From an uncultured Alphaproteobacteria bacterium (GTDB lineage Bacteria; Pseudomonadota; Alphaproteobacteria; Puniceispirillales; UBA1172), in assembly GCA_958431225.1 (NCBI GenBank), contig OY288107.1, forward strand, positions 1,267,501 through 1,331,500: a stretch of DNA of 64,000 bases, in the 5' to 3' direction. The notes under the pieces are model-generated. The model was not told where the DNA came from, searched no databases, and saw only the letters and a program-made list of their open reading frames with translations. Every line of letters starts with the position of its first letter. The first letter of the stretch is position 1. This document shows positions 15,409 to 24,298 of the stretch, in pieces. The position numbers and the translations under genes were made by a program.

Positions 15409-16317
15409 ATGTTTGAAGAATTGCTTTTGACTATATTATTGACGTCGGTGCCGTTGATTTTGGCGGCGACGGGGGAGTTGGTTGCGGAGCGTAGCGGCGT
15501 TTTGAATCTGGGCGTGGAGGGTATGATGTTGATGGGGGCGGTGGCGGCTTTTGGGGCGGCTACCCTTACTGGCAATCCCTATCTTGGTATTATTAGCGGC
15601 GGTGTTGCCGGGATGTTGGTTGCCATGGTGTTCGGGTTTTTTGTTTTGGGGCTGGCGACTAATCAAGTGGCGACGGGGCTGGCTTTGACGATTTTTGGCA
15701 CCGGGCTTTCGGGGCTCATCGGTGCGCCCCTTGTCGGCAAAGCCATCGCTGGATTGGGCGCGTTGCCTCTGCCGTTTTTGGCGGATATGCCGTTGATTGG
15801 GGTGTTTTTCCGCCTTGATGCGCTGGCTTATCTGGCGGTGGCACTAGTCGTTGCGGTGGGTTATTGGCTCAATCATACGCAAGCGGGGCTGGTGTTGCGG
15901 AGTGTTGGCATCAACCACGATTCCGCCCACGCGCTCGGCTATTCGGTGGTGCGGGTGCGGTTTTTTGCTGTGTGTTTTGGTGGTTTTATGGCGGGGCTTG
16001 GCGGGGCGTATCTGCCTTTGGTATTGACGCCGCATTGGTCCGAGGGCATGACGGCGGGGCGCGGTTGGATTGCGCTCGCCTTGGTGGTGTTCGCCTCGTG
16101 GATGCCGATGCGGGTGATGATTGGGGCGGTGTTATTTGGCGGCGTGACCATCCTGCAATTATTAGCCCAAGCGCGCGGTTGGGGAATTCCATCTCAGTTC
16201 TTGTCAATGCTGCCATATTTTGCCACAATCATGGTGCTGGTAGCGATTTCTAGTCGCGGACGCGGACAATTCACCACACCCGCGGCTTTGGGAAAAAACT
16301 TTCTAGCAACACGATAA
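15409..16317 (+). CDS. Purine/nucleoside ABC transporter permease 2
   Basis: The 302-residue polytopic permease matches the NupQ/YufQ branch: the N-terminal PLILAATGELVAERSGVLNLGVEGMMLMGA is diagnostic and is followed by AAFGAATLTGNPYLGIISGG. It should pair with the permease encoded at 12266-13342. In most genomes these two permease genes are adjacent; here they are separated by about 2 kb carrying two nuclease-like genes. The BMP-family binding protein follows 30 bp downstream. Confidence 0.92.
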   Translation: MFEELLLTILLTSVPLILAATGELVAERSGVLNLGVEGMMLMGAVAAFGAATLTGNPYLGIISGGVAGMLVAMVFGFFVLGLATNQVATGLALTIFGTGLSGLIGAPLVGKAIAGLGALPLPFLADMPLIGVFFRLDALAYLAVALVVAVGYWLNHTQAGLVLRSVGINHDSAHALGYSVVRVRFFAVCFGGFMAGLGGAYLPLVLTPHWSEGMTAGRGWIALALVVFASWMPMRVMIGAVLFGGVTILQLLAQARGWGIPSQFLSMLPYFATIMVLVAISSRGRGQFTTPAALGKNFLATR

Positions 16318-16347
16318 TTGATTCTAACGCATTCACGGAGAAGACGC

Positions 16348-17439
16348 ATGAAAAAGACGATGATATTTTTGCTCACAACACTGTTGAGCCTAGCAGGGGT
16401 AGCGGTCGCACAAGACCAACCCCTCAAAGTTGGTTTTGTCTATCTAACCACGCCGGGGGATCACGGCTGGACTTACGCGCACGAAATCGGGCGCCAACAA
16501 TTACAAGACCATTTCGGCGACCGCATTGAAACCACCTATGTGGAAAATGTCCCCGAAGGCCCGGACGCCACGCGCGTGATTCGTGAACTGGTCAATGACG
16601 GCAATAAAGTGATTTTCACCACTTCTTTTGGTTATATGGAACAGACTTTGCGCGTGTCTAAAGCGCATCCCGATGTGTTCTTTGACCATATCACCGGCTA
16701 TAAACGCGCCCCTAATATGGCGACGGGCAATATCCGTTTTTATGAAGGACGCTATGTGGAAGGCGTGGTCGCCGGGCTGATGACCGAATCCGATAAAATT
16801 GGCTATGTGGCATCGTTCCCGATTCCTGAAGTGATTCAAGGCATCAACGCTTTTGCGCGGGGGTTGCGCGCGGTGAATGATGATGCGTCTATAAATATTA
16901 TCTGGGTGAATAGCTGGTATGACCCGGTCAAAGAGGGCGATGCCGCCAAGGTTTTAATTGCCGAAGGTGCGGATATTCTCGCCCAACATACCGATAGCCC
17001 GGCGATGTTGCAGACCGCAGAAAAGGCCGGGGTCAAAGGTTTTGGGCAGTCCTCAGATATGCACCAATTCGCCCCGAATGCACAGCTATTTGCCTCGGTG
17101 AATAATTGGGGTCCTTACTATATCGCCCAAGTGCAAAAAGTTTTGGATGGCAGTTGGACGACAGGTGCCGCCCCTGACCACTGGGCGGGGAATACGTGGA
17201 AAGGGCTTGCGGATAATTATCTGGTGCTGACCGAATTCCGCAATATGCCAGCATCTGTCGCCGCCGCCGCCACCAAAGCACGTGATGGTATCATCAATGG
17301 AAGCCTTGATATTTTCGCCGGACCCATGAAAACCAACACTGGCAAGACCATCTTATCATCGGGCGAGGTGTTGGATGATGGCGGGCTTTGGGCGATGGAT
17401 TATTATGTGGAAGGGGTGGAGGGCGCTATCCCTAAATAG
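16348..17439 (+). CDS. BMP-family purine/nucleoside-binding lipoprotein-like protein (periplasmic)
   Basis: The 363-residue protein has a Sec signal peptide (MKKTMIFLLTTLLSLAGVAVA, cleavage before QDQ) and no lipobox cysteine, so it should be a soluble periplasmic binding protein. The mature part matches the BMP/Med family: KVGFVYLTTPGDHGWTYAHE, TSFGYMEQTL, GYVASFPIPEVIQGINAFA and GQSSDMHQFAPNAQL. BMP proteins bind nucleosides or purines. The start at 16348 has CGGAG 7 nt upstream. XdhA starts 4 bp after its stop, linking uptake to xanthine oxidation. Confidence 0.92.
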   Translation: MKKTMIFLLTTLLSLAGVAVAQDQPLKVGFVYLTTPGDHGWTYAHEIGRQQLQDHFGDRIETTYVENVPEGPDATRVIRELVNDGNKVIFTTSFGYMEQTLRVSKAHPDVFFDHITGYKRAPNMATGNIRFYEGRYVEGVVAGLMTESDKIGYVASFPIPEVIQGINAFARGLRAVNDDASINIIWVNSWYDPVKEGDAAKVLIAEGADILAQHTDSPAMLQTAEKAGVKGFGQSSDMHQFAPNAQLFASVNNWGPYYIAQVQKVLDGSWTTGAAPDHWAGNTWKGLADNYLVLTEFRNMPASVAAAATKARDGIINGSLDIFAGPMKTNTGKTILSSGEVLDDGGLWAMDYYVEGVEGAIPK

Positions 17440-17443
17440 ACAC

Positions 17444-18907
17444 ATGAAAACGACAATCACCTTTTTGTTAAATGGCGTTGAGGAGAGCATCAGCGATATC
17501 CGCCCGGATACGACATTGCTCAATTGGTTGCGCCTTGAACGTGGGTTGAAAGGCACGAAAGAGGGCTGTGCCGAGGGCGATTGCGGGGCGTGCAGTGTCG
17601 TGGTCGCCGGGCTGGATGCGGCGGGGCAGATTACGGCAAAAGCCGTCAATGCGTGTATATTGTTTCTGCCGATGCTTGATGGGTTGGCGGTCACCACAGT
17701 GGAGGGCGTGGCGCATGCTGACGGCGCGCTCCACCCGGTGCAGGATGCCATTATCGCCCATCACGGCGCGCAATGCGGGTTCTGCACCCCGGGTTTTGTC
17801 ATGTCGCTTTATGCGGGATTTCGTGGGGGGCTTGATGGGTGCGCCGGGCAGATTGACCGCCTCCTCGCTGGCAATTTATGTCGATGCACCGGCTATGGCG
17901 GGCTGGTGCAAGGGGGGGTGGCATTGGCGCAAGTGGCGGCGCCGGCGTGGGATGTGGCACGGCAAAAACGCGAGGCGGAATTTCTCAAAAAACAAGATGC
18001 CGTGAGCCTGCATATCAGTGGCGGGGGGCAGGATTTTTATGCGCCCACAAACCTAGAAGAATTGGCAAGCCTAGCCAAGCAATTTCCCGATGCGGTATTT
18101 TTGAACGGCGCCACCGATATCGGGCTATGGGTGACCAAACAGCACCGCGATATTGCGTGTTTTATCGCGCTCGGGCGGGTTAAAGAATTGCGCGCCATCA
18201 CCCACCATAAGACGTATATTTCTATCGGCAGTGCGGTGCGCCTTGACGATGCGATGGCGGCGATGCAAGATGATTATGGGGGGATGCGTGAGGTCTGGCA
18301 CCGCTTTGCCTCGGCGCAGATTCGCCATTCGGGGAGCCTTGGGGGGAATATCGCAAATGCCTCGCCGATAGGGGATTTGTCGCCGTGTTTGCTGGCACTG
18401 GATGCGCGCTTGGTGCTGAATCATTTCGGGGATGTGCGCGAGGTGGCGTTGAAGGATTTTTTCATTAGTTACGGCAAACAAGACCGCCGCCAAGGGGAAT
18501 TTTTAGCGCAAATTAACATCCCGCACCTTAGTGCGTCCGAGAGATTCTATGCCTATAAAATATCCAAAAGATTTGACCAAGATATTTCGGCAGTGTTGCT
18601 GGGCGCATGGCTAGATATTGCCGATGGGGTTATCCGTGATGTGCGGTTAGGCTTTGGCGGCATGGCAGGGGTGCCCGCGCGCGCCACCAATACCGAAGCC
18701 AGTTTGCGCGGGGTGCGTTTAGACCAACCGTTGCCAGATGGGGTAGGCACGGCACTAGCGGAAGACTTTACACCGCTTTCAGATTTACGCGCCTCCGCCG
18801 CATATCGCCTGCAAGTGGCGGAAAATTTATTACAAAAAATGTTATTAGAGGCATCCGCCGATAGCGACAATTTGCGCCTCTATGAAAGCGAGTTTGATTA
18901 TGGATAG
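17444..18907 (+). CDS. xdhA: Xanthine dehydrogenase small subunit (2x[2Fe-2S], FAD)
   Basis: The 487-residue protein carries the plant-ferredoxin-type cluster (GCAEGDCGACSVV with a later Cys), the second [2Fe-2S] domain (CGFCTPGFVMS and NLCRCTGY), and a C-terminal FAD domain (FLNGATDIGLWVTK, HSGSLGGNIANASPIGDLSP). It shuttles electrons from the molybdenum centre to NAD+. The ATG at 17444 is 4 bp after the BMP gene; the frame runs open further upstream but within that gene. The 3' end overlaps xdhB by 8 bp. Confidence 0.95.
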   Translation: MKTTITFLLNGVEESISDIRPDTTLLNWLRLERGLKGTKEGCAEGDCGACSVVVAGLDAAGQITAKAVNACILFLPMLDGLAVTTVEGVAHADGALHPVQDAIIAHHGAQCGFCTPGFVMSLYAGFRGGLDGCAGQIDRLLAGNLCRCTGYGGLVQGGVALAQVAAPAWDVARQKREAEFLKKQDAVSLHISGGGQDFYAPTNLEELASLAKQFPDAVFLNGATDIGLWVTKQHRDIACFIALGRVKELRAITHHKTYISIGSAVRLDDAMAAMQDDYGGMREVWHRFASAQIRHSGSLGGNIANASPIGDLSPCLLALDARLVLNHFGDVREVALKDFFISYGKQDRRQGEFLAQINIPHLSASERFYAYKISKRFDQDISAVLLGAWLDIADGVIRDVRLGFGGMAGVPARATNTEASLRGVRLDQPLPDGVGTALAEDFTPLSDLRASAAYRLQVAENLLQKMLLEASADSDNLRLYESEFDYG

Positions 18908-21206
18908 CCCGCCAAAAATTCCACCAGAAATTCCACATGATAGCGCCGCGCTTTATGTGACCGGGGCGGCGCAATTTACCGATGATATCGCCTTCCCCAC
19001 CGATGGCGTGCATATCGCTTTGGGTCTGTCGGAGCAAGCCCACGCAGCGATTATCGCTTGCGATTTCACCGAAGTTTTGGCACATAAAGGCGTCATCACC
19101 ATCCTCACCGCCGCCGATATTTTGGGGCGCAATGATGCCAGCCCAGTGGCAGGAGACGACCCAATTTTCGCCGATAAGCGCGTAGAATATCACGGACAGG
19201 CTATCTTTGCAGTGGTGGCAAAGAGCGCCAAACAGGCACGGCAAGCGGCGCAAAAAGCGGTCATCACCTATAAAACATTGCCCGCCTGTATCACCATAGA
19301 CGATGCCCTCGCCCAAGAATCTCTGCTTGAACCCCCCTACACCATCACGCACGGCGATGTGGATTCCGCCCTCGCCAACGCCCCGCATCAATTAGAAGGG
19401 CAGATTGATATCGGCGGTCAGGAACATTTTTATTTGGAAGGGCAAGCGGCCGTCGCCATCCCGGGCGAGGGCGCAGATATGCGGCTTTTTGTTTCCACCC
19501 AACACCCCACAGAAATTCAGCATAAAACCGCGGCGGCGTTGGCGGTCAATTTCAATGCCGTCACCGTTGAGGTGCGGCGCATGGGCGGCGGTTTTGGCGG
19601 TAAGGAAAGTCAGGCTAACCTGCCCGCAATCATCGCGGCACTAGGGGCGCGCAAAACTGGACGTGCGGCAAAATTGGTCTATGACCGCGATGAGGATATG
19701 CGCGTCACCGGCAAGCGCCATGATATGCGGATTGCTTATCGTGTCGGCTATGATGATGCCGGGCGAATTTTGGCGTTGGATGTGGAACAAGCCTTGCGCT
19801 GTGGGATGTCGTTTGACCTATCACAAGCGGTTGCCGAACGTGCGATGTTGCACGCGGAAAATTGTTATTATATTGAGAATACGCGTATCACCTCGCGTCT
19901 TTGTAAAACCCACACGCCGTCTAATACCGCCTTTCGCGGCTTTGGCGGACCGCAAGGAATGTTGGGGATGGAACGCATTATTGATGAGGTGGCGGCGCGG
20001 TTAGATATGGACGCGGTGGCTTTGCGCCAGAAAAATTATTATGCAGATTATAATAAAAATGCCGCACAACAAACCCCTTATGGGCAGGTGGTAAAGGATG
20101 GACTTATTAACGCCATCACGCGCGATCTACTGGCATCATCGGACTATACAAAACGGCGGGCGGAGATTGATGCCTTTAACCAAACCAGCGCGGTGATTAA
20201 ACGCGGTATCGGTTTCGCGCCGGTGAAATTTGGCATTTCGTTCAATAAAACTATGTTGAATCAAGGGGGTGCGTTATTGCATATCTATACCGATGGTTCG
20301 GTGCATCTCAATCATGGCGGCACCGAGATGGGGCAGGGGCTTTATACTAAAGTGCGCCAGATTTGTGCCGATGCGTTTGGCATTGATGACGCGTTGGTGA
20401 AAATCACCGCGACCAGCACTGGCAAAGTGCCGAACACCTCGGCGACGGCGGCGTCCTCGGGGACGGATTTGAACGGCATGGCAACGGCACAAGCGGCGGC
20501 GATTTTGAAAACGCGCATGGCGGATTATCTCGCCCCGCTTTATCAAGCCGACCCAGAAAAAGTGCGTTTTGCCGAGGGAAAAATCTGGTGCGGCGATGCG
20601 GTGTTGGGCTTTGCCGAAGCCGCAAAAATGTGCTGGCAGGGGCGGGTGTCGCTTTCCACCACTGGCTTTTACGCGACGCCAGAAATCCATTGGGATCGCA
20701 CGGCAGGTAAGGGCGCGCCGTTCTATTATTTTGCCTATGGCGCCGCCGTGTGCGAGGTGGCGGTGGATGTGCTAACTGGCGAAAATATAATTAAGCGCGT
20801 GGATGTTCTGCACGATGTCGGCGCGTCCATCAACCCCGCCATTGATAAGGGACAGATTGAGGGCGGCTTGGTGCAGGGGCTAGGTTGGCTGACCACGGAG
20901 GAGGTGGTCTATGGTGAGGAAGGTGCGCTTTTGACGCATGCGCCCTCAACCTATAAAATCCCCGCCTGTTCCGACCGCCCGCGCGATTTGCGTTTGCAAC
21001 TTTACGATAGCGGCGGCAATTTGGCGGACACGATTCATAAATCCAAAGCCGTGGGCGAGCCGCCCTTAATGCTCGCTATCAGTGTTTATGGTGCGGTGAG
21101 TCATGCGTTGCAGAGTCTCGGCGGCGGCTATCCAGAGCTAAATACGCCGATGACGCCCGAGCAAATTTTGCGCACCGCCGAACGTCTAAAAAGGCGCGAA
21201 AATTGA
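18900..21206 (+). CDS. xdhB: Xanthine dehydrogenase molybdopterin-binding large subunit
   Basis: The 768-residue protein matches the molybdopterin subunit of bacterial xanthine dehydrogenase, which hydroxylates hypoxanthine and xanthine to urate. Visible are VTGAAQFTDDI at the N-terminus, GGQEHFYLEGQAA, the molybdopterin-contacting MGGGFGGKESQ and AFRGFGGPQGM, and the catalytic-glutamate region KAVGEPPLMLA. It overlaps xdhA by 8 bp and xdhC by 4 bp. Urate from this enzyme feeds PuuD upstream. Confidence 0.95.
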   Translation: MDSPPKIPPEIPHDSAALYVTGAAQFTDDIAFPTDGVHIALGLSEQAHAAIIACDFTEVLAHKGVITILTAADILGRNDASPVAGDDPIFADKRVEYHGQAIFAVVAKSAKQARQAAQKAVITYKTLPACITIDDALAQESLLEPPYTITHGDVDSALANAPHQLEGQIDIGGQEHFYLEGQAAVAIPGEGADMRLFVSTQHPTEIQHKTAAALAVNFNAVTVEVRRMGGGFGGKESQANLPAIIAALGARKTGRAAKLVYDRDEDMRVTGKRHDMRIAYRVGYDDAGRILALDVEQALRCGMSFDLSQAVAERAMLHAENCYYIENTRITSRLCKTHTPSNTAFRGFGGPQGMLGMERIIDEVAARLDMDAVALRQKNYYADYNKNAAQQTPYGQVVKDGLINAITRDLLASSDYTKRRAEIDAFNQTSAVIKRGIGFAPVKFGISFNKTMLNQGGALLHIYTDGSVHLNHGGTEMGQGLYTKVRQICADAFGIDDALVKITATSTGKVPNTSATAASSGTDLNGMATAQAAAILKTRMADYLAPLYQADPEKVRFAEGKIWCGDAVLGFAEAAKMCWQGRVSLSTTGFYATPEIHWDRTAGKGAPFYYFAYGAAVCEVAVDVLTGENIIKRVDVLHDVGASINPAIDKGQIEGGLVQGLGWLTTEEVVYGEEGALLTHAPSTYKIPACSDRPRDLRLQLYDSGGNLADTIHKSKAVGEPPLMLAISVYGAVSHALQSLGGGYPELNTPMTPEQILRTAERLKRREN

Positions 21207-22171
21207 ACGATTGGCTAAATATAATATTGAGACATCTGCGCGCCAACACGCCCATCTGCCGCGTCATTATCGCCGATGCCAAAGGTTCAACACCGCGCGA
21301 ATCTGGGGCGGATATGTTCGTGACGGCTGCGGGCATAAGCGGCACTATCGGCGGCGGCAGGTTGGAATTTGAAGCCATTGCCATCGCCCAAAAAATGCTA
21401 AATAAAGGGGCGGGGGAGGCGGCAGGGTTTCGCCGTCATTGCCAGAGTTTCGCGCTAGGTCCAAATTTGGGGCAGTGTTGTGGCGGCAGGGTGGTGCTGT
21501 TTTTTGAAGTTTTTTTTCTTGCCGCATTGGATGCGCTAACCCTGTTGCAAGATGCGGATGCGGTAGGATGGTGCCATGACGGGAAGGATGCCACCGCCTT
21601 ACCCGCGCCTAGTGGTGCGCGCGATTTTAATGCTCATTATGATACTAAAAGTCAGCAACTTTCATTGGGGATAGCGGCGCAAAATCGCGCGCTTTATGTC
21701 TATGGTGCGGGGCATGTTGGGCGCGCGCTCATGGAGATTACTGGCGGTTTAGGCTTTGACCGCTATTGGGTGGATGATGATGCGGCGCGCTTCCCTGATG
21801 CAGTTGGGGCGGGGATTACGTGCCTGCCGGTGCAGGATATGCCAACCCTCGCCGCCCACGCACATGAAGGGGCATTTCATGTGGTCATGACCTACGCACA
21901 CCGCCTTGATGAAGCGATTATTTTGGCGATTTTGCAGGCGGGGAATTTCGCACGTCTCGGTTTGATTGGCTCTAAAAGTAAGGCTAGGCGATTTCATAAA
22001 AATCTAGCGGATGCCGGGGTGGATGCGGCAAGCCTTGCCCAAATCACCTGCCCCATCGGGCTTGCCAGCATTAAAGGAAAAGCACCGCCAAGGGTCGCAC
22101 TTTCCATCGCCGCACAGCTAGTCATTTGGCTGGATGAGCTAGCGGATTCACCGCCCCGCCCGCATCAATAA
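21203..22171 (+). CDS. xdhC: Xanthine dehydrogenase accessory protein XdhC
   Basis: The 322-residue protein matches XdhC, which binds and delivers the sulfurated molybdenum cofactor to XdhB. Conserved segments are GSTPRESGADMFV, GTIGGGRLEFEAI and CCGGRVVLFFE in the N-terminal domain, and the Rossmann-like LYVYGAGHVGRAL with FHVVMTYAHRLDEAI and RLGLIGSKSKARRF in the C-terminal part. The start is TTG at 21203, overlapping the xdhB stop (TTGA); no better start is available and the protein aligns from its beginning. It overlaps the next, convergent gene by 24 bp. Confidence 0.93.
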   Translation: MNDWLNIILRHLRANTPICRVIIADAKGSTPRESGADMFVTAAGISGTIGGGRLEFEAIAIAQKMLNKGAGEAAGFRRHCQSFALGPNLGQCCGGRVVLFFEVFFLAALDALTLLQDADAVGWCHDGKDATALPAPSGARDFNAHYDTKSQQLSLGIAAQNRALYVYGAGHVGRALMEITGGLGFDRYWVDDDAARFPDAVGAGITCLPVQDMPTLAAHAHEGAFHVVMTYAHRLDEAIILAILQAGNFARLGLIGSKSKARRFHKNLADAGVDAASLAQITCPIGLASIKGKAPPRVALSIAAQLVIWLDELADSPPRPHQ

Positions 22172-23527
22172 ATCCCGCGCCGCGCGGTCATGGCGCGTCA
22201 GTAAATCGTGCATCTCCATGCTGGTCAGTTGCCAATCCCGCACAACAAAACGCCCATTGATGAGAACATGGCGGGGCTTGACCGGCCCGCAGAAAATTAG
22301 CGCGGCGAGGGGGTCGGTTTGCGTGCCGCTAAACTCAATGGCGCGGCGGTCAAAAATGGCAAGGTCGGCACTAAACCCCGCCCGAATCTGCCCGATGTCA
22401 TCGCGGTTAAGCACCTCCGCCCCGCCCCGCGTAGCCAAGCGCAACGCCTCGCGCGCGGTCAGATTCCCGGCACCATCCATGACACGTTGCAACAACATAG
22501 CTTGGCGCGCTTCATTGAGCAGATGCCCGGAATCGCTAGACGACGAGCCATCCACTCCAAGCCCAACCGCCACCCCGCCATCAAGCATTTTGCGCAAGGG
22601 CGCGATGCCACTAGCAAGGCGCATATTGGAACAAGGACAATGCGCGATGCCGGTGCCGGTGCGGGCAAATAATGCAATCTCATCACGGTTTAATTGAACG
22701 CAATGCGCGTGCCAAACGTGGTCGCCCGTCCAACCCAAAGATTCGGCATAATCGCCCGGGCGCATTTGAAAATTATCTAAACTATAATTAATATCTTCAA
22801 CATTTTCGGCAAGATGCGTGTGGAGCCCAACGCCTTTATCCGCCGCCATCAGGGCAGTGTCGCGCATCAACTCACGGCTAACCGAAAAGGGCGAACAAGG
22901 TGCCAAAGCCACCCGCAACATCGCATGGGGGCGCGGGTCGTGAAAGGCATCAATGACACGCAGGCAATCCTCCAAAATCGCACCTTCATTTTCGGTAAGG
23001 GCATCGGGAGGCAGGCCGCCTTTACTCTCACCAATACTCATAGACCCGCGCGTGGCAGTGAAGCGAATCCCAACATCCATCGCCCCCTTTATAGCATCAT
23101 CCAAGCGACTGCCATGGGGGAAAAGATATTGATGGTCAGAGGTCGTAGAACACCCACTCAGAGCCAATTCCGCACAACCCGCCGCCGCCGAAATATAGAT
23201 ATCCTCCGGCGTAAGATGCTGCCAAATCGGGTAAAGCGTCGTCAGCCAACCAAACAGCGATTTATCCTGCGCATCAGGAACAACGCGCGTTAAATTTTGG
23301 AATAAATGATGGTGCGTATTAACAAGACCGGGAATAACAATATGCCCCGAAAAATCCAAAACCTCAGCATCAGCATGATGGGAAAGGAGCGAATCCCGCG
23401 CCCCCACAGCAACAATAATCCCATCCGCAATCAACACAGCCGCATTGGAAATTTCACGACCAACAACGCCATCCGCATCGTCCATAGTCGCCAAAATATC
23501 AATATGATCGAGAATTAATTTTGTCAT
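22148..23527 (-). CDS. 8-oxoguanine deaminase (amidohydrolase)
   Basis: The 459-residue protein belongs to the metal-dependent amidohydrolases and most resembles 8-oxoguanine deaminase and the hydroxyatrazine hydrolase group. It has PGLVNTHHHLFQNLTRV (metal His pair), GLHTHLAENVEDI (zinc-site region), VWHAHCVQL and VGLGVDGSSSSDSGHLL (metal Asp). The family converts 8-oxoguanine to urate and ammonia, giving a second urate source beside XdhABC. A guanine deaminase activity cannot be excluded. It is convergent with xdhC and lies 9 bp after a cytochrome c gene on the same strand. Confidence 0.85.
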   Translation of the reverse strand: MTKLILDHIDILATMDDADGVVGREISNAAVLIADGIIVAVGARDSLLSHHADAEVLDFSGHIVIPGLVNTHHHLFQNLTRVVPDAQDKSLFGWLTTLYPIWQHLTPEDIYISAAAGCAELALSGCSTTSDHQYLFPHGSRLDDAIKGAMDVGIRFTATRGSMSIGESKGGLPPDALTENEGAILEDCLRVIDAFHDPRPHAMLRVALAPCSPFSVSRELMRDTALMAADKGVGLHTHLAENVEDINYSLDNFQMRPGDYAESLGWTGDHVWHAHCVQLNRDEIALFARTGTGIAHCPCSNMRLASGIAPLRKMLDGGVAVGLGVDGSSSSDSGHLLNEARQAMLLQRVMDGAGNLTAREALRLATRGGAEVLNRDDIGQIRAGFSADLAIFDRRAIEFSGTQTDPLAALIFCGPVKPRHVLINGRFVVRDWQLTSMEMHDLLTRHDRAARDLLMRAGR

Positions 23528-23536
23528 AGGAACAGG

Positions 23537-23920
23537 TTATTTAGAAAAAGATTTTAGGTAGGCGATAACGTTGGTGCGGTCGGTGGGGTTGGGTAGTCCG
23601 GGGAACGCCATGCGCCCGCCTTTGAGATATTTGCGCGGGTTTTCAAGGTATGCGTCAAGGGTCGCCTCATCCCAGATAATGCCGCTTTCGCGCATCGCCG
23701 ACGAGTATTTCGTGAACCCCGCAACCGACCCCGCCGCACGCCCAATCACATCAACAAGGTGCGGACCAACTCGATTCTGCGCACTATCCACAACATGACA
23801 AGCCTTACATTTCCGAAACACCTGAGCCCCAGCCTCAACATCCCCCGCCGACGCGGGGAGGGCAAAACTCGCGCTCAAGATGAGGGCGAAGATGGTGGGG
23901 GAAATGGTTTGTGTGTGCAT
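23537..23920 (-). CDS. Class I cytochrome c (c2/c-556-like), periplasmic
   Basis: The 127-residue precursor has a signal peptide ending ALPASA before GDVEAG, one CKACH heme site (residues 38-42), and the axial Met104 in LKGGRMAFPG. This is the mitochondrial/cytochrome c2-type layout (NRVGPHLVDVIGR). I placed the start at the ATG at 23920; the frame extends upstream but overlaps the preceding gene and has no signal peptide there. It sits between purine genes and could accept electrons from PuuD's cytochrome domain, which is inference. Confidence 0.88.
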   Translation of the reverse strand: MHTQTISPTIFALILSASFALPASAGDVEAGAQVFRKCKACHVVDSAQNRVGPHLVDVIGRAAGSVAGFTKYSSAMRESGIIWDEATLDAYLENPRKYLKGGRMAFPGLPNPTDRTNVIAYLKSFSK

Positions 23921-23924
23921 GGGT

Positions 23925-24266
23925 TTATAACTTTCCAGAAACGCCGAGCGCCTTCCTAAGATTAAATGTTTGGTCATAGCCAATGCCCCAACTCCCATTT
24001 TCTTTGTTCCAAAAATAACAGGTCGCGGTGTTATCCTCAGTGACGGCTCTGACCCATGTAGTAATGTGTCCAATAGCCCCCGCACCAGTTTGGCGGTCGG
24101 TGTCTGCCGTAACGATATTTCCTTTGAAAGCATTAATCGCGCCCCAAGAAACCGTCTGCGAATTCGCCCAGCACCTAATAATAAACATCTCTACGTCATG
24201 CGATGAGGCGCGGTCTATAACGGATTGCCATTGCTCCACGCTAAGTAAAAAGTAAGTTTCGTTCAT
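23925..24266 (-). CDS. Hypothetical small protein next to the AIPR gene
   Basis: The 113-residue protein has no recognisable family. It is rich in Thr, Trp and Asn, contains WANSQTVSWGAINAFKG and ATCYFWNKENGSWGIG, and looks like a small beta-rich globular domain without signal peptide. The ATG at 24266 is preceded by GGA; an in-frame TTG at 24278 is a weaker choice. It starts 32 bp after the AIPR gene and ends 4 bp before the cytochrome c gene, so it may be co-transcribed with either. An AIPR partner or immunity role is speculative. Confidence 0.55.
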   Translation of the reverse strand: MNETYFLLSVEQWQSVIDRASSHDVEMFIIRCWANSQTVSWGAINAFKGNIVTADTDRQTGAGAIGHITTWVRAVTEDNTATCYFWNKENGSWGIGYDQTFNLRKALGVSGKL

Positions 24267-24298
24267 TGGTTTTTCCAATCTTTTGTGCTTGCTGAGAG

